A stretch of 52,440 bases of DNA from Myxococcaceae bacterium. Its GTDB lineage: Bacteria > Myxococcota_A > Polyangia > Polyangiales > Ga0077539. The position numbers were made by a program, and so were the translations under genes. A model generated the notes under the pieces. It was not told where the DNA came from and did no database searches. It saw nothing but the letters and a program-made list of their open reading frames with translations. The stretch spans positions 1 through 52,440 of the forward strand of contig SCUS01000004.1 of assembly GCA_004297725.1 (NCBI GenBank). Reading direction: 5' to 3'. Shown in pieces: positions 18,340 through 27,812 of the stretch. Position 1 is the first letter of the stretch; each line of letters starts with the position of its first letter.

Positions 18340-18590
18340 TTACACCAGGAGCGAGCTTCGGAGGCTCCAGATCGCGTGGGCGTGGAGCTGGGAGACGCGC
18401 GACTCGGAGGCGCCGAAGCGGTCGCGGATCTCGCGGAAGTCCTCACCCGCCTCGAAGTGCAGCCGCAGCAGCTCGCGCTGTCGGGAGGAGAGGCGCTCGG
18501 TCGCCGTCGCGAGGCGCCTGCGCTCCTGTGTCTGGGCGACCTCGGCGTCGGGCCTCGGGGCCTCGTCCTCCAGGCGCTCCTCGATGCCGG
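18340..18590 (-). pseudogene. 3' fragment of a FliA/WhiG-like sigma factor (region 4)
   Basis: Read leftward, the last ~80 codons give a linker (AQTQERRRLATATERLSSRQ), then RELLRLHFEAGEDFREI and RDRFGASESRVSQLHAHAI, ending at a TAA (18,340-18,342). ESRVSQLHA with the preceding helix is the signature of sigma-70 region 4 in the FliA/WhiG/SigB class. The coding part that should lie further right (regions 2 and 3) is absent: from about 18,590 the opposite strand encodes a TolC fragment. The gene is therefore 5'-truncated and surely inactive. Confidence 0.75.
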
Positions 18591-18688
18591 CTGCCTGGCC
18601 CGCTCGGCCGAGCGCCAGGCCGCCGCTCGCTACGCCGCCGGGCTCGGCACACTCGTCGAGGTCGCCGACGCCCAGCGGATGCTCACCC
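18590..18688 (+). pseudogene. TolC-like outer-membrane efflux protein fragment
   Basis: In-frame codons read ARSAERQAAARYAAGL, GTLVEVADAQRMLTLAEV. The A-x-x-R-Y-x-A-G-L-x-x-x-x-E-V-x-D-A-Q pattern is a hallmark of the C-terminal helical repeat of TolC-family efflux channels. Only about 30 residues survive, fused in frame to the interior of an RND pump. The left boundary coincides with the truncated sigma factor. Confidence 0.7.
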
Positions 18689-21112
18689 TCGCCGAGGTCG
18701 CGGCGGCCATCTCGCGCGCCAACCTCACGCTCCCCGCCGGAAACGTGCGCGTCGGCGATCGGACCGTCATCGCCCAGACCAACGCGATGGTCGCCCGGCC
18801 GCGCGACCTGGAGGCGCTCCCGCTGCGCTCGGGGGCCGGGCCGTCGGTCTACCTGCGCGACGTGGCGCGGGTCGAGGACAGCGCCGACGTCGTCTCCAAC
18901 GTCGCGATGGTCGACGGGCGGCGCACCGTCTACATGCCCGTCACCAAGCGCGCCGACGCCTCCACGCTCGACGTCGTCGCCGCGCTCCGCGAGGCGCTCC
19001 CCAGGATGCGCGCTCAGGTGCCCGGCGACGTGCGCATCGCGCTGGAGTTCGACCAGTCGGTCTACGTCCGCAACGCCATCCGGGGGCTGCTGCACGAGGG
19101 CGCCCTGGGCGCGGCGCTGACGGCGCTGATGGTCCTGCTCTTCCTCCGGGACGTCCGCTCGGCGCTCATCGTCACGGTGACCATCCCGCTCTCGGTGCTC
19201 GCGGCGGTGGTCGCGCTGGGCCTCGCCGGGCAGACGATCAACCTGATGACCCTCGGCGGCCTCGCCCTCGCCGTCGGCATCCTCGTGGACGAGGCGACGG
19301 TCGCCGTCGAGAACATCCACGCGCACCTCGAACACGCGCGCTCCCCGGGGCGCGCGGTGGTGGACGCGATGCGCGAGGTGACGCTCCCGCGGCTGCTCGC
19401 GATGCTCTGCGTGCTGGCGGTGTTCCTCCCGGCGCTCTTCATGGTGGGCATCGGCCGCGCTCTCTTTCCCCCGCTCGCGCTCGCGGTCGGCTTCTCGATG
19501 ATCGCCTCGTACGCGGTGTCGAGCGCCGTGGTCCCGGTGCTGGCCGTGCTGATGCTCCGCGTCGCCCCGCGCGGCGCGACCCCGCGGCGCGGTCTCTTCG
19601 ACCTCGTCCGCGACGTCTACGGGCGAGCGTGCGCGGTCGTCGTGCGCTGGCGCTGGGCGGCGCTGGTCGTCTACGCGGTGCTCTGCGCGGCGGCCGTCCC
19701 GCTCGCGAGCGGCCTCGGCACCGAGCTCTTCCCGCGGGTGGACACGGGGCAGTTCCAGCTGCGCATCCGGGCGCCCTCGGGCACCCGCATCGAGCGCACG
19801 ACCGCGCTGGTCCGCGCCGTCGAGCAGACCGTGCGCGAGGAGGTCGGCCCGGGGAGGGTCCACATGACCCTGGCCAACGTCGGCAACCCGCCGTGGACCT
19901 ACCCCGTCAACGCGATCTACACCTTCAACGCCGGGCCCCACGAGGCGGTGCTGCTCGTGGCGCTGGAGCGCGGGCGCCGCCCATCCACGTCACCGTCTCG
20001 GCCAAGGGCCTGCCCGACGCGCGGCGCTTCGCCCAGCGGGTGGCCGCCGAGCTACAGCGGGTGCCTCGCTGCGCGACGTCCAGATCCCGCAGGCGCTCGA
20101 CTATCCCACGCTCAACGTCACCATCGACCGCGACCGCGCGGCGCAGTTCGGGGTCACGCTCGACCGCGTGGGCCGCTCGATCGTGGCGGCCACTTCGTCG
20201 AGCGTCCTCACGGCGCCGATCTTCTGGACCGACCCCGCGACGGGCGTCCCGTACCGCGTCGCGGTGCGGGTGCCGGAGGCGCAGATGACCTCCGCCGAGG
20301 ACCTCATGAACCTCCCGGTGATGCCCGACGGCGCCGCGCGCCCGGTGCTCGGCGACATCGCGACCATCGCTCCCGGCACGGCCCCCGGTGAGATCGACCA
20401 CTACAACAGCCAGCGCACCGTCGGGGTCACGGCCAACGTCGCGGACGCCGACCTCGGGCGCGCGGCCGAGGCCGTCGAGCGGGCCGTGCGCGACGCCGGC
20501 ACGCCCCCGCGCGGGACCGTCGTGGCGATCCGCGGCCAGGTCGAGCAGATGCGCGAGACGCTCGCCGGTCTGCGCGAGGGCCTCGCGCTCGCGCTGGTGG
20601 CGGTGTTCCTGCTGCTGGCGGCCAACTTCCAGTCGCTGCGCGAGCCGCTCGCGGTGCTGTCCGTCGCGCCCGCGGTGCTGGCCGGCGTCGTGGTCTCGCT
20701 GCGCCTCACGGGCAGCACGGGGAACATCCAATCGCTGATGGGGGCCATCATGTCGATCGGCGTCTCGGTGGCCAACGCGGTGCTCCTGGTGACCTTCGCG
20801 CGCGACCGCTGGCGCGCGGGCGACGCGCAGCCCGTCGCCGTCGTCACGGCCGCCGCGGGGCGCCTGCGGGCGATCGTGATGACCAGCCTCGCGATGATCG
20901 CGGGGATGATCCCGATGGCGGCGGCCTTCGGAGAGGGCGGCGAACAGTCGGCGCCGCTGGGCCGCGCGGTGATCGGGGGCCTGGTCGCCTCGACGATCGC
21001 CACGCTGGTCTTCCTCCCGGCGCTCTATGTGATCGTGGCGCGCGCGGGCGCACCGCGGAGCGCCTCGCTCGAACCCGACGACGAGGCAGCCCAGATGGAG
21101 GACGGACGATGA
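18689..21112 (+). pseudogene. RND efflux pump: N-terminally truncated, two frameshifts
   Basis: The sequence enters the family at ISRANLTLPAGNVRVGD, in the first periplasmic porter domain, so about 200 N-terminal residues including the first transmembrane helix are missing. Transmembrane helices 2-6 (GALGAALTALMVLLFLRDV onward) and the second porter half are recognisable. Near 19,975 the frame shifts (IHVTVSAKGLPDARRFAQRV lies in another frame) and near 20,071 it shifts again (SLRDVQIPQALDYPTLNV). It then stays intact to the stop at 21,112 (FLLLAANFQSLREPLAVLSV, SIGVSVANAVLLVTFA). Two shifts within 100 bp in otherwise clean sequence could be recent mutation or base-calling error; the truncation is a separate event. 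Confidence 0.85.
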
Positions 21113-22185
21113 CCCGGGCGCGAACGCTGGTCTGGATGATGGCCGTGGGCTGCTCGCCTGCGGTGCGCCCCGAGGAGGCCCCGCGCGACGCGGGACGGGC
21201 GGCGGCGCCGGCGGTGGAGGTCGTGCCCGTGGCGATCCGCCCCCTCGCGGCCACGTCGCACCTGCAGGCCGAGCTGCTCCCGTACGAGTCTGTCGCGGTC
21301 TATGCGCGGGCCAACGGCTTCGTCGCCTCCGTCGCCGTCGATCGCGGCGCGTCGGTGCGTCGCGGCCAGGTGCTGGCGCAGCTCGTCGCGCCCGAGATGA
21401 GCGCGCAGCGAGCGGAGGCGGAGGCCCGTCGTGAATCCGACCGCACCAGCCTCGAGCGCCTGCGGGCCGCGTCGCAGACCGAGGGGGTCGTCGCCGCGCA
21501 CGACGTCGAACTCGCGGAGGCGGCGCTCCATGGCGACGAGGCGCGCGTGCGGGCGCTGCGCGATCTGGAGGGCTACCTCACGGTGCGAGCGCCCTTCGAG
21601 GGCGTGGTCACCGAGCGCAACGTCCACCCGGGAGCGCTCGCCGGGCCCGCGGCGGGGGCGTCCGCGGCGCCGATGTTTCGCGTCGAGCAGATCGCGCGCC
21701 TGCGGCTCAACGTGGCGGTGCCCGAGCAGCTCGCGGGCGAGCTCGACGACGGGCTCACGGTGCGCTTCACCGTGCGCGCGTGGCCCCAACAGACCTTCGA
21801 GGGGGTCATCCGTCGACCCTCGCGCACCATCGACCGGCGCACCCGCACCATTGCCGTGGAGGCCGACGTGGAGAACGCCGACCGGCGGCTCGCGCCGGGG
21901 ATGTACGCCGACGTGACGTGGCCGGTGCGCCGCATGACGCCCTCGGCGTTCGTGCCGCCGTCGGCGATCGTGCAGACGACGGAGCGCACCTTCGTGGTGC
22001 GCTTCCGCGACGGCGTGGCCGAGCCGGTGCCGGTGACGCGAGGCTTCGCGACCGGCGACGCGGTGGAGGTCTTCGGGGCGCTCGCCGCCGGAGACTTCGT
22101 TGCGCGCCGCGGCACCGACGAGATCGCGTCGGGCGCCCGCGTCGCCACTCGGCTCTTCGTGCCCGACGGGGGGGCGGCCCATTGA
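21109..22185 (+). CDS. RND periplasmic adaptor (membrane fusion) lipoprotein
   Basis: A 358-residue HlyD/MexA-type adaptor. It starts with a signal peptide and lipobox (Cys15 in MMAVGC). A lipoyl/barrel-sandwich half follows (VYARANGFVASVAVDRGASV, RRGQVLAQLVAPE), then a short helical hairpin (~85-150), the second lipoyl half (YLTVRAPFEGVVTERNVHPG), a beta-barrel (LRLNVAVPEQLAGELDDG) and the membrane-proximal domain (PPSAIVQTTERTFVVRF). Its ATG overlaps the RND stop by 4 nt (ATGA), so the two were translationally coupled. The adaptor appears intact although its pump is broken, so it may serve another RND protein or be decaying. Confidence 0.88.
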   Translation: MTRARTLVWMMAVGCSPAVRPEEAPRDAGRAAAPAVEVVPVAIRPLAATSHLQAELLPYESVAVYARANGFVASVAVDRGASVRRGQVLAQLVAPEMSAQRAEAEARRESDRTSLERLRAASQTEGVVAAHDVELAEAALHGDEARVRALRDLEGYLTVRAPFEGVVTERNVHPGALAGPAAGASAAPMFRVEQIARLRLNVAVPEQLAGELDDGLTVRFTVRAWPQQTFEGVIRRPSRTIDRRTRTIAVEADVENADRRLAPGMYADVTWPVRRMTPSAFVPPSAIVQTTERTFVVRFRDGVAEPVPVTRGFATGDAVEVFGALAAGDFVARRGTDEIASGARVATRLFVPDGGAAH

Positions 22186-22264
22186 GCCCGCGCCTCCGCG
22201 GACTTCATCCACATGCGCAGCCGGTGTGGCGGTGTGACAGTTGCCATAGGAGATGGAGTACGAG

Positions 22265-23236
22265 ATGACGACCCCCACGACGTCCCGCTGGCTGCTGCTG
22301 ATCCACCAGATCCCCAAGAGCCCGGCGTATCTGCGAGCCAAGGTCGGCAAGCAGCTCTCGCGCGTCGGCGCCGTCGCGGTGAAGAACTCCGTCTACGTGC
22401 TGCCGCGCACGAACAGCACCCTGGAGGACTTCCAGTGGATCGCCCGCGAGCTCCACTCGGCCGGCGCCGAGGCGACGGTCTTCGAGGCCGCGGTCGTGGA
22501 GGGCCTCACCGACGCGGAGATCGAGGAGCGATTCCGTGCGGCGATCACGCCCGAGTTCGACGCGCTCAGGGACGAGGCCGCCGATGGGATCAAGGCGCTG
22601 AAGAAGAAGCGCCGCGAGTCCGATCTCCCGGTGGACACCGCGAAGCTGCGCAAGCGCCTCGATGAGCTCGCGGCCATCGACTTCTTCTCCGCCCCCGCCG
22701 CGAAGGAGGCCGCCGCGCGGGTGGCCGAGTGCGAGCGCCTCGCGGCCCCGCCCGACAGCCCGCTCGTGCTGCCCGCCGTCGACCGCGCCTCCCTCGTCGG
22801 CCGCACCTGGGCGACGCGCAAGGGCATCCACGTCGACCGCATCGCAACGGCGTGGCTCATCCGGCGCTTCCTCGACGCCGACGCGAGCTTTGTGTGGCTG
22901 GGCAAGGACGACACACCCGCCGAGGCGAACGCGCTACGCTTCGACATGTTCGGAGGGGAGTTCACCCACGAGGGCGACCGCTGCTCCTTCGAGGTGCTCG
23001 CGACGCGGGCCGCCATCGACGACACGGGCGTCCGCGCGGTGGGGGAGATCATCCACGACCTCGACCTGAAGGACGCGAAGTTCAACCGCCCGGAGACCGC
23101 GGGCGTCGGCGCGCTCCTCAACGGCATCTGCTGGACGCACGCGGGCGACGACGATCGGCTCCGGGCGGGTTGCGCCCTGCTCGACGCGCTCCATGAATCG
23201 CTCAGCCGACAGGCGAAGAGGATGACAGCTGTATGA
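22265..23236 (+). CDS. chrB: Chromate-resistance regulator ChrB
   Basis: A 323-residue protein with the two ChrB regions: an N-terminal domain (WLLLIHQIPKSPAYLRAKVG, VKNSVYVLP) and a C-terminal domain (WATRKGIHVDRIATAWLIRR, FDMFGGEFTHEGDRCSFEVL). ChrB is known as a chromate-responsive regulator of chr operons. The ATG at 22,265 is favoured by GGAG 6 nt upstream; an in-frame ATG at 22,253 is the alternative. The stop overlaps the start of the superoxide dismutase-like gene (23,233), the arrangement of chrB with chrC. No chrA chromate exporter lies nearby, so the pair may have been co-opted or chrA lost. Confidence 0.85.
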   Translation: MTTPTTSRWLLLIHQIPKSPAYLRAKVGKQLSRVGAVAVKNSVYVLPRTNSTLEDFQWIARELHSAGAEATVFEAAVVEGLTDAEIEERFRAAITPEFDALRDEAADGIKALKKKRRESDLPVDTAKLRKRLDELAAIDFFSAPAAKEAAARVAECERLAAPPDSPLVLPAVDRASLVGRTWATRKGIHVDRIATAWLIRRFLDADASFVWLGKDDTPAEANALRFDMFGGEFTHEGDRCSFEVLATRAAIDDTGVRAVGEIIHDLDLKDAKFNRPETAGVGALLNGICWTHAGDDDRLRAGCALLDALHESLSRQAKRMTAV

Positions 23237-23959
23237 ACACCATCGATCGCAGGGATTTCGGGGCCGTCGCGCTGGGCGCCGCCGCCGCCACGCTCCTCCA
23301 GGGCCGCGAGGCCGACGCCCAGCCGCGCCGTCCCGACGCCGGGACTCCCCTCAGCCCGAACCCCGCCGAGGCCGCCATCGCGCCGCTGCCCTTCGCGCCC
23401 GCCTCGCTGCCGGGGCTCTCGGAGCGGATGCTGGTCTCGCACCACGACAACAACTACGGCGGCGCGGTGCGCAAGCTCAACGAGGTGCGCACGCCGCTCG
23501 CGAGCGCCGACCCCGCGCAGTCGGGCCCGTATTGGAGCCTTTACGGCTCGCTCAAGGCCGCCGAGCTCGCCGCGCGCAACAGCGCCGTGCTGCACGAGCT
23601 CTACTTCGGCAACCTCGCGGCGGGACAGTCCCCGCCAGGCCCGCTCGCGACCATGGTGACGCACCGCTACGGCTCGATGGACCGCTTCCGCGCGCAGATG
23701 CTCGGCGCCGCCAAGGCCGCCAGCGGATGGGTCGTGCTGGTGGCCGACGGCGCCTCGCACACGCTGGAGATCGTGCAGACGGAGAACCACGCCATGGGGG
23801 GGATGGAGCGCCTCGCCGTTGCTCGTGCTGGACGTCTACGAGCACGCCTTCGCGATCGACTACGGCGCCAACAAGCCGGGCTGCTTCGACGCCTTCTGGC
23901 GAAACGTCGGCTGGAACGCCGTGCACGAGCGGGCCACGCGCGCGCTGGCGCACGGGTAG
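23233..23959 (+). pseudogene. Fe/Mn superoxide dismutase (ChrC-like), one frameshift
   Basis: The protein begins MNTIDRRDFGAVALGAAAAT, a twin-arginine export signal, and continues with the SOD fold: LVSHHDNNYGGAVRKLNE (first ligand His), AVLHELYFGNL (second His) and ENHAMGGMERL. Near 23,815 the frame shifts by one base; the next frame supplies LLVLDVYEHAFAIDYG, with the last two metal ligands (Asp and His), and NVGWNAVHERATRAL up to the TAG at 23,957. Without correction the product loses both ligands. ChrC superoxide dismutases are known partners of ChrB. Whether the shift is real or a sequencing error is open. It overlaps chrB by 4 nt. Confidence 0.82.
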
Positions 23960-23966
23960 AGCCTCC

Positions 23967-24710
23967 GTGGCCGCGCTGACGCTGGCGGTCGAGGGCCTGT
24001 CGCTCCGGCGCAACGGCCGGCTGGTGCTCGACGGCGTGACCTTCGAGGCGGCGGGCGGCGAGGTCGTCGCGCTGATCGGGCCCAACGGCGCCGGCAAGAC
24101 CACGCTGCTGGAGTGCCTCACGGGATTGCAGCGCGCCGACCGGGGGACAGTGGCCTTCGGCGGAGCGGCGCTCACGTCCCTCGCCGGGCGGAGCGCCGTG
24201 TTCGCGTACATGCCCGACGACGCCGAAGCCCCGGCCGAGCTCACGGTGCGCGAGTGGATGGCCTTCGCGGCGAGGGTCCATCGCACGCCCGCGGCGAAGG
24301 TCCGCCAGCTGAGCGAGCGGCTCCGCGTGGCCCCCCTCCTGGGCGCGCGCGCCGGGGACCTCTCGCGGGGCGAGCGCCGCCGCGTGGCCCTCTGCACGAC
24401 GCTCTGCGCAGAGCGCCCCGTGGTGGTCCTCGACGAGCCGCTCGGGGTCTTCGATCCACGACAGCTGCGGGACGTGCTCGCCGTCCTCCAGGGGGTCGCC
24501 GCGGCCGGGGCCGCGCTCGTCGTGAGCGTCCACCAGATGAGCGACGCCGAGAAGATCGCCGACCGGGTGATGCTCCTGGCTGCGGGCCGCGTGGTCGCCT
24601 TTGGCTCGCTCCCGCAGCTGCGGGCGCAAGCGAGCGCGGCGCCCGACGCGCCGCTGGAGGCGGTGTTTCTGGCGCTCCTCGGGGGGACGGGTGCCGATGC
24701 TCCGGCGTGA
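23967..24710 (+). CDS. ABC transporter ATP-binding protein
   Basis: A 247-residue nucleotide-binding subunit. Walker A GPNGAGKT lies at residues 38-45, the signature is LSRGERRRVAL (LSGGQ variant), Walker B is VVVLDEPL, and the switch His is in SVHQMSD. The start is a GTG at 23,967, 7 bp after the SOD stop; codons further upstream belong to SOD in another frame. It overlaps the permease gene by 14 nt, so the two are one transporter of the ABC-2 type. The permease's large outer domain suggests export or an envelope function; the substrate is unknown. Confidence 0.9.
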   Translation: MAALTLAVEGLSLRRNGRLVLDGVTFEAAGGEVVALIGPNGAGKTTLLECLTGLQRADRGTVAFGGAALTSLAGRSAVFAYMPDDAEAPAELTVREWMAFAARVHRTPAAKVRQLSERLRVAPLLGARAGDLSRGERRRVALCTTLCAERPVVVLDEPLGVFDPRQLRDVLAVLQGVAAAGAALVVSVHQMSDAEKIADRVMLLAAGRVVAFGSLPQLRAQASAAPDAPLEAVFLALLGGTGADAPA

Positions 24711-26013
24711 GCTGGCCCTCGCGCTCCGGGCGCGCCTCGCGTGGATGGTCGCGGCGCTCTCGACGCTGCTCGTCGGGCACGGGTTCATCCTCGCGGTCGA
24801 TCTCTACACGGCGGGCTCGCGCTCGGTGCGCGCGAACGTGCTCATGGCGCGGGAGTTCGACCCCCTCGCGGGCATCGTGCGCCCCACCCTCGGCGGCCTC
24901 TACCTCGCGGCCTCGCTGCTCGTTCCGCTCGTCGCGGCGCGCCCGCTCGCGGTCGAGAAGGAGCGCCGGAGCCTCGGGCCGCTGCTGCTGATGACGGGAT
25001 CGCCCGGGCGGGTCGTCGCCGCGAAGTTCGCCGCGGCGGTGGCGTCGGCCTCGCTGCTGCTGGTGGGTCCGGCCGTCGCTCTCGTGGCGTGGCGACTCGC
25101 AGGCGGGCACCTGGCGCCCGCAGAGACCGCCGTCGCGCTGGTCGGGCATGCGCTGTACATGATCGCGCTCTGCGCCCTGGGGACGGCGGCCGCGGCGTGG
25201 ATGGGCACGCTGGCCCAGGCCGCGGCGCTGGGAGTAGTGGTCGTGCTCTCGTCGTGGGCCATCGATGCGGCCGACGGCTTCGCCGCGCTGGCGTGGCTGG
25301 GCGGGGCGGCGCCGTGGTCCTTCACCACGCACCTCGCGCCCTTCGAGCGCGGCACCCTCATGCCCGCGGACGCGCTCTGGATGCTCGCCGCGACGTCGCT
25401 GTTCCTCGCGCTGGCGCGGGTCGGGGTGGGGCTCGACGTCTCCCCCCGGCGCAAGGCAACCGCCGCGGCGCTGATCGTGGTGGTGGGCGTCGGGGTGCTC
25501 CACTTCGTTGGCGAGTGGAGGCGCGGCTACGACCTGACGGAGGCCCGACGCGCGTCGCTCCCTCCGGCGGCGGTGCGGGCGCTGCGACACCTCCGCAGCC
25601 CGATCGCGCTCGACGTGTGGCTCGACCGCGACGACTCGCGCCGGCGGCAGATGGAGTCCGACGTCGTCGCGAAGCTGCGGCTGGCTCGGCCCGACGCGGC
25701 GATCCGCTTCCCGCTCGACGCGCGCCCTGACCCCGCGGAGGCGGCTGGCGAGGAGGGCTACGGCCGGACCGTGGTGCGCGTCGGGGGGCATCGCGGCGAG
25801 ACCTACTCGGCGAGCCGCCGGGAGATCGTGACGGTGATCTTCGAGGCGGCGGGAGCGCCGCCGCCTTCGTGGTGGCAGCCGACGTACCCAGGGTACCCGC
25901 TGGTGCCGATGGGGCGCACGAGATGGTGGATGGCGGTGGTGGCCTACGGGCTCGCGCCCGGCGGGCTGCTGGGAGCAGGGCTCTGGATCACGCGGCGACG
26001 CAGGAGGAGTTGA
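24697..26013 (+). CDS. ABC-2 type permease with extracytoplasmic DUF4350/GldG-like domain
   Basis: A 438-residue membrane protein. Residues 1-~260 hold six predicted helices (for example LAWMVAALSTLLVGHGFILA, FAAAVASASLLLVGPAVAL, AALGVVVVLSSWAIDAADG). After ~265 there is a further helix and an outer domain (LRHLRSPIALDVWLDRDDS, LRLARPDAAIRFPLDA, GYGRTVVRV, REIVTVIFEAAG). It ends with a last helix near the C-terminus and a basic tail (RRRRRS). The pattern recalls GldG/DUF4350-type ABC-associated proteins fused to the permease. A start GTG at 24,691 is also possible. A decayed copy of the outer domain lies at 16.2-16.5 kb. Confidence 0.82.
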   Translation: MLRRELALALRARLAWMVAALSTLLVGHGFILAVDLYTAGSRSVRANVLMAREFDPLAGIVRPTLGGLYLAASLLVPLVAARPLAVEKERRSLGPLLLMTGSPGRVVAAKFAAAVASASLLLVGPAVALVAWRLAGGHLAPAETAVALVGHALYMIALCALGTAAAAWMGTLAQAAALGVVVVLSSWAIDAADGFAALAWLGGAAPWSFTTHLAPFERGTLMPADALWMLAATSLFLALARVGVGLDVSPRRKATAAALIVVVGVGVLHFVGEWRRGYDLTEARRASLPPAAVRALRHLRSPIALDVWLDRDDSRRRQMESDVVAKLRLARPDAAIRFPLDARPDPAEAAGEEGYGRTVVRVGGHRGETYSASRREIVTVIFEAAGAPPPSWWQPTYPGYPLVPMGRTRWWMAVVAYGLAPGGLLGAGLWITRRRRRS

Positions 26014-26014
26014 G

Positions 26015-26761
26015 ATGCGACGACGAAGGGCAGCGAGGGCGACGGTGGCCGGGGTGTGCGCGCTGGTGGCGCTGCGGGTCGGATGGTCCCAGCAGGCGTC
26101 CGACGGGGGGCGAGCCGTGGGTGCGCTCACGGTGGACTTCAACGCGCAGGCCGTGGGCGCGCCGTCTGCCGACTTCGAGGCGGTGATCGGCGACTGGCGC
26201 GTCGCGGAGGCGGGGGGCCAGCGGGGCTACGAGGTCGACGGCGCGCGGTGGCGGCAGGGCACCCCCTCGGTGAGCCTCGCCGACCAGGCGCGGCGGCTCT
26301 ACGGGGACCGGTACGCGGAGTTCCTCGACGGGGTGCGGGCCTTCGCGTTCTTCCCGCTGGCGATCCACCGCGGGCCTGCGGTGGCGGGGGACTTCCGCGC
26401 GACGGTGCGCTTCTGCCCGCAGGCGGGGCGCATCGACCAGGCCGCCGGTATCGCCTTCGACGTGCGGCCCAACGGCAACTACCTTGGAGTGCGCGCCAAC
26501 GCGTTGGAGGACAACGTGCTGTTCTTCCGCGTCGTGCGGGGGCGACGGAGCATCCTCGAGACCATCCGCGCGACGCCTACGCCGACGCGCACCTGGCACA
26601 CGCTGACGGTCACGGTACGGGGCCGCCGGCTGACCGCGGAGCTCGACGGCGTGCCGCGCGTGGCGCGCGACCTCGAGGCGCCGCCGAACGGGCGGCTGGG
26701 GCTCTGGTCGAAGGCCGACTCGCAGGTGCTCTTCGACGACTTCCGGGTCGAGCGACCCTGA
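26015..26761 (+). CDS. Secreted LamG/DUF1080-like protein
   Basis: A 248-residue protein with an N-terminal signal (RATVAGVCALVALRVGWSQQ) and a single jelly-roll-like domain. Landmarks are DFEAVIGDWRVAE, GDFRATVRFCPQAG, AAGIAFDVRPNGNYLGVRAN, WHTLTVTVRGRRLTAELDGV and GRLGLWSKADSQVLFDDFRV, as seen in concanavalin-like/DUF1080 sugar-binding folds. The ATG begins one base after the permease stop, with GGAG just upstream, so it is co-transcribed with the ABC transporter and may be its periplasmic partner. Ligand unknown. Confidence 0.8.
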   Translation: MRRRRAARATVAGVCALVALRVGWSQQASDGGRAVGALTVDFNAQAVGAPSADFEAVIGDWRVAEAGGQRGYEVDGARWRQGTPSVSLADQARRLYGDRYAEFLDGVRAFAFFPLAIHRGPAVAGDFRATVRFCPQAGRIDQAAGIAFDVRPNGNYLGVRANALEDNVLFFRVVRGRRSILETIRATPTPTRTWHTLTVTVRGRRLTAELDGVPRVARDLEAPPNGRLGLWSKADSQVLFDDFRVERP

Positions 26762-26810
26762 TCCCCGGTCGTTGCCGCGCGGCGGCCGCGTCCGACGCTG
26801 AACTCCACAA

Positions 26811-27812
26811 CTACTGCGCTCGCCAGAGCACCCGCACCTGGCCGTCTGCCGTGAGCGCCTCGGCGACCTCGCGTCCCGCGTCGAGGCGAACCCGCAGCAT
26901 CGAGCCCAGGCTGTCCCCGACCCCGGGCGACATGCCGCAGTCGATGCGGACGAGCGTCGCCGGTCCGTCGAGGGCGATGGTCCCACGCGCGCCGAGCGCG
27001 GCCGGCGTGTGGCCGAAGACGAAGTGCTGAACGCCGAGGGCGCGGGCGTTCGACGCGACCACGCCCGCCGAAGCCGTCCACCACTCCCGCGCCTCGAGGA
27101 TCGAGTCGGCGCCGACGATCTCGGGGTCGTTGTAGTCGTGCGCGGTCACGGCGGCCCGCAGGGTGGCCTCCAGGGCCGGGATCGTGCGGCCCGCCGTGTT
27201 GCCGGCGTGCGAGAAGAACCAGGCGCCGATGCGTACGCCGAAGGGTCGCTCTCGCAGCCAGCGACCGCGCGGGTCGCTCCCGTTGGCGACCGCCATCGGA
27301 TCGACGTGGCGGGCGCGCAGCTCCGGGTCGATGCCGTCCTCCGCGTCGGCCTTGGAGTTCAGCGGATCGACGAGGAACTCCGCCTCGTGGTTGCCGAGCG
27401 AGGCGACCACCTGCCCGCCCGCCGAGCGCGCTCCGGCCTCGAGCGCGCGCACGAGGTCGACCACCTCCATCGAGGAGGGGCCCTTGTCGATCATGTCGCC
27501 GGTGACGACCAGCACCGCGTGTCCCGCGCTCCACTGCGCGCTCCCGGGATCGCGCGGCACGCCGCCGATCACGCCGTGGCGCGCGAGCAGGGCGGTGAGG
27601 CGGTCGTAGCCGCCGTGGACGTCGCTCACCGCGTAGACGGGCGCATCCTCCGGCTGGTCGAGCTCGACGATCGCGGGGTGAGCGCGCCAGTCGCGCGGCC
27701 CCGAGAGTACGGGGTAGCGGGGAGGGTCGCCGCAGGCGCCGAGCGTAGCGAGCAGGAGCGCGAAGCGGAGGCCACGCGCGAGGCTCACGAGGGGCAGGCT
27801 GGGGGTCGTCAT
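26811..27812 (-). CDS. Calcineurin-like metallophosphoesterase lipoprotein
   Basis: A 333-residue PPP-type phosphatase. Lipobox LGAC (Cys27) after a signal peptide places it on an envelope membrane. Metal-binding motifs: D64-V-H66-G-G (DVHGGYD), G105-D106-M-I-D-K-G, G-N141-H142-E and a late GHTP. The order D-x-H / G-D-x-x-D-[RK]-G / G-N-H-E matches serine/threonine and bis-polyphosphate phosphatases; the substrate is not predictable. The start is the ATG at 27,812; upstream codons lack coding bias. It is convergent with the LamG gene. The 248 bp to its right (27,813-28,060) hold nothing supportable. Confidence 0.88.
   Translation of the reverse strand: MTTPSLPLVSLARGLRFALLLATLGACGDPPRYPVLSGPRDWRAHPAIVELDQPEDAPVYAVSDVHGGYDRLTALLARHGVIGGVPRDPGSAQWSAGHAVLVVTGDMIDKGPSSMEVVDLVRALEAGARSAGGQVVASLGNHEAEFLVDPLNSKADAEDGIDPELRARHVDPMAVANGSDPRGRWLRERPFGVRIGAWFFSHAGNTAGRTIPALEATLRAAVTAHDYNDPEIVGADSILEAREWWTASAGVVASNARALGVQHFVFGHTPAALGARGTIALDGPATLVRIDCGMSPGVGDSLGSMLRVRLDAGREVAEALTADGQVRVLWRAQ

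Noticed and set aside
18376..18590. Extension of the TolC/RND frame leftward into a longer protein
   Set aside because: The codons are the antisense of the sigma region 4 relic and show no efflux-protein motif.
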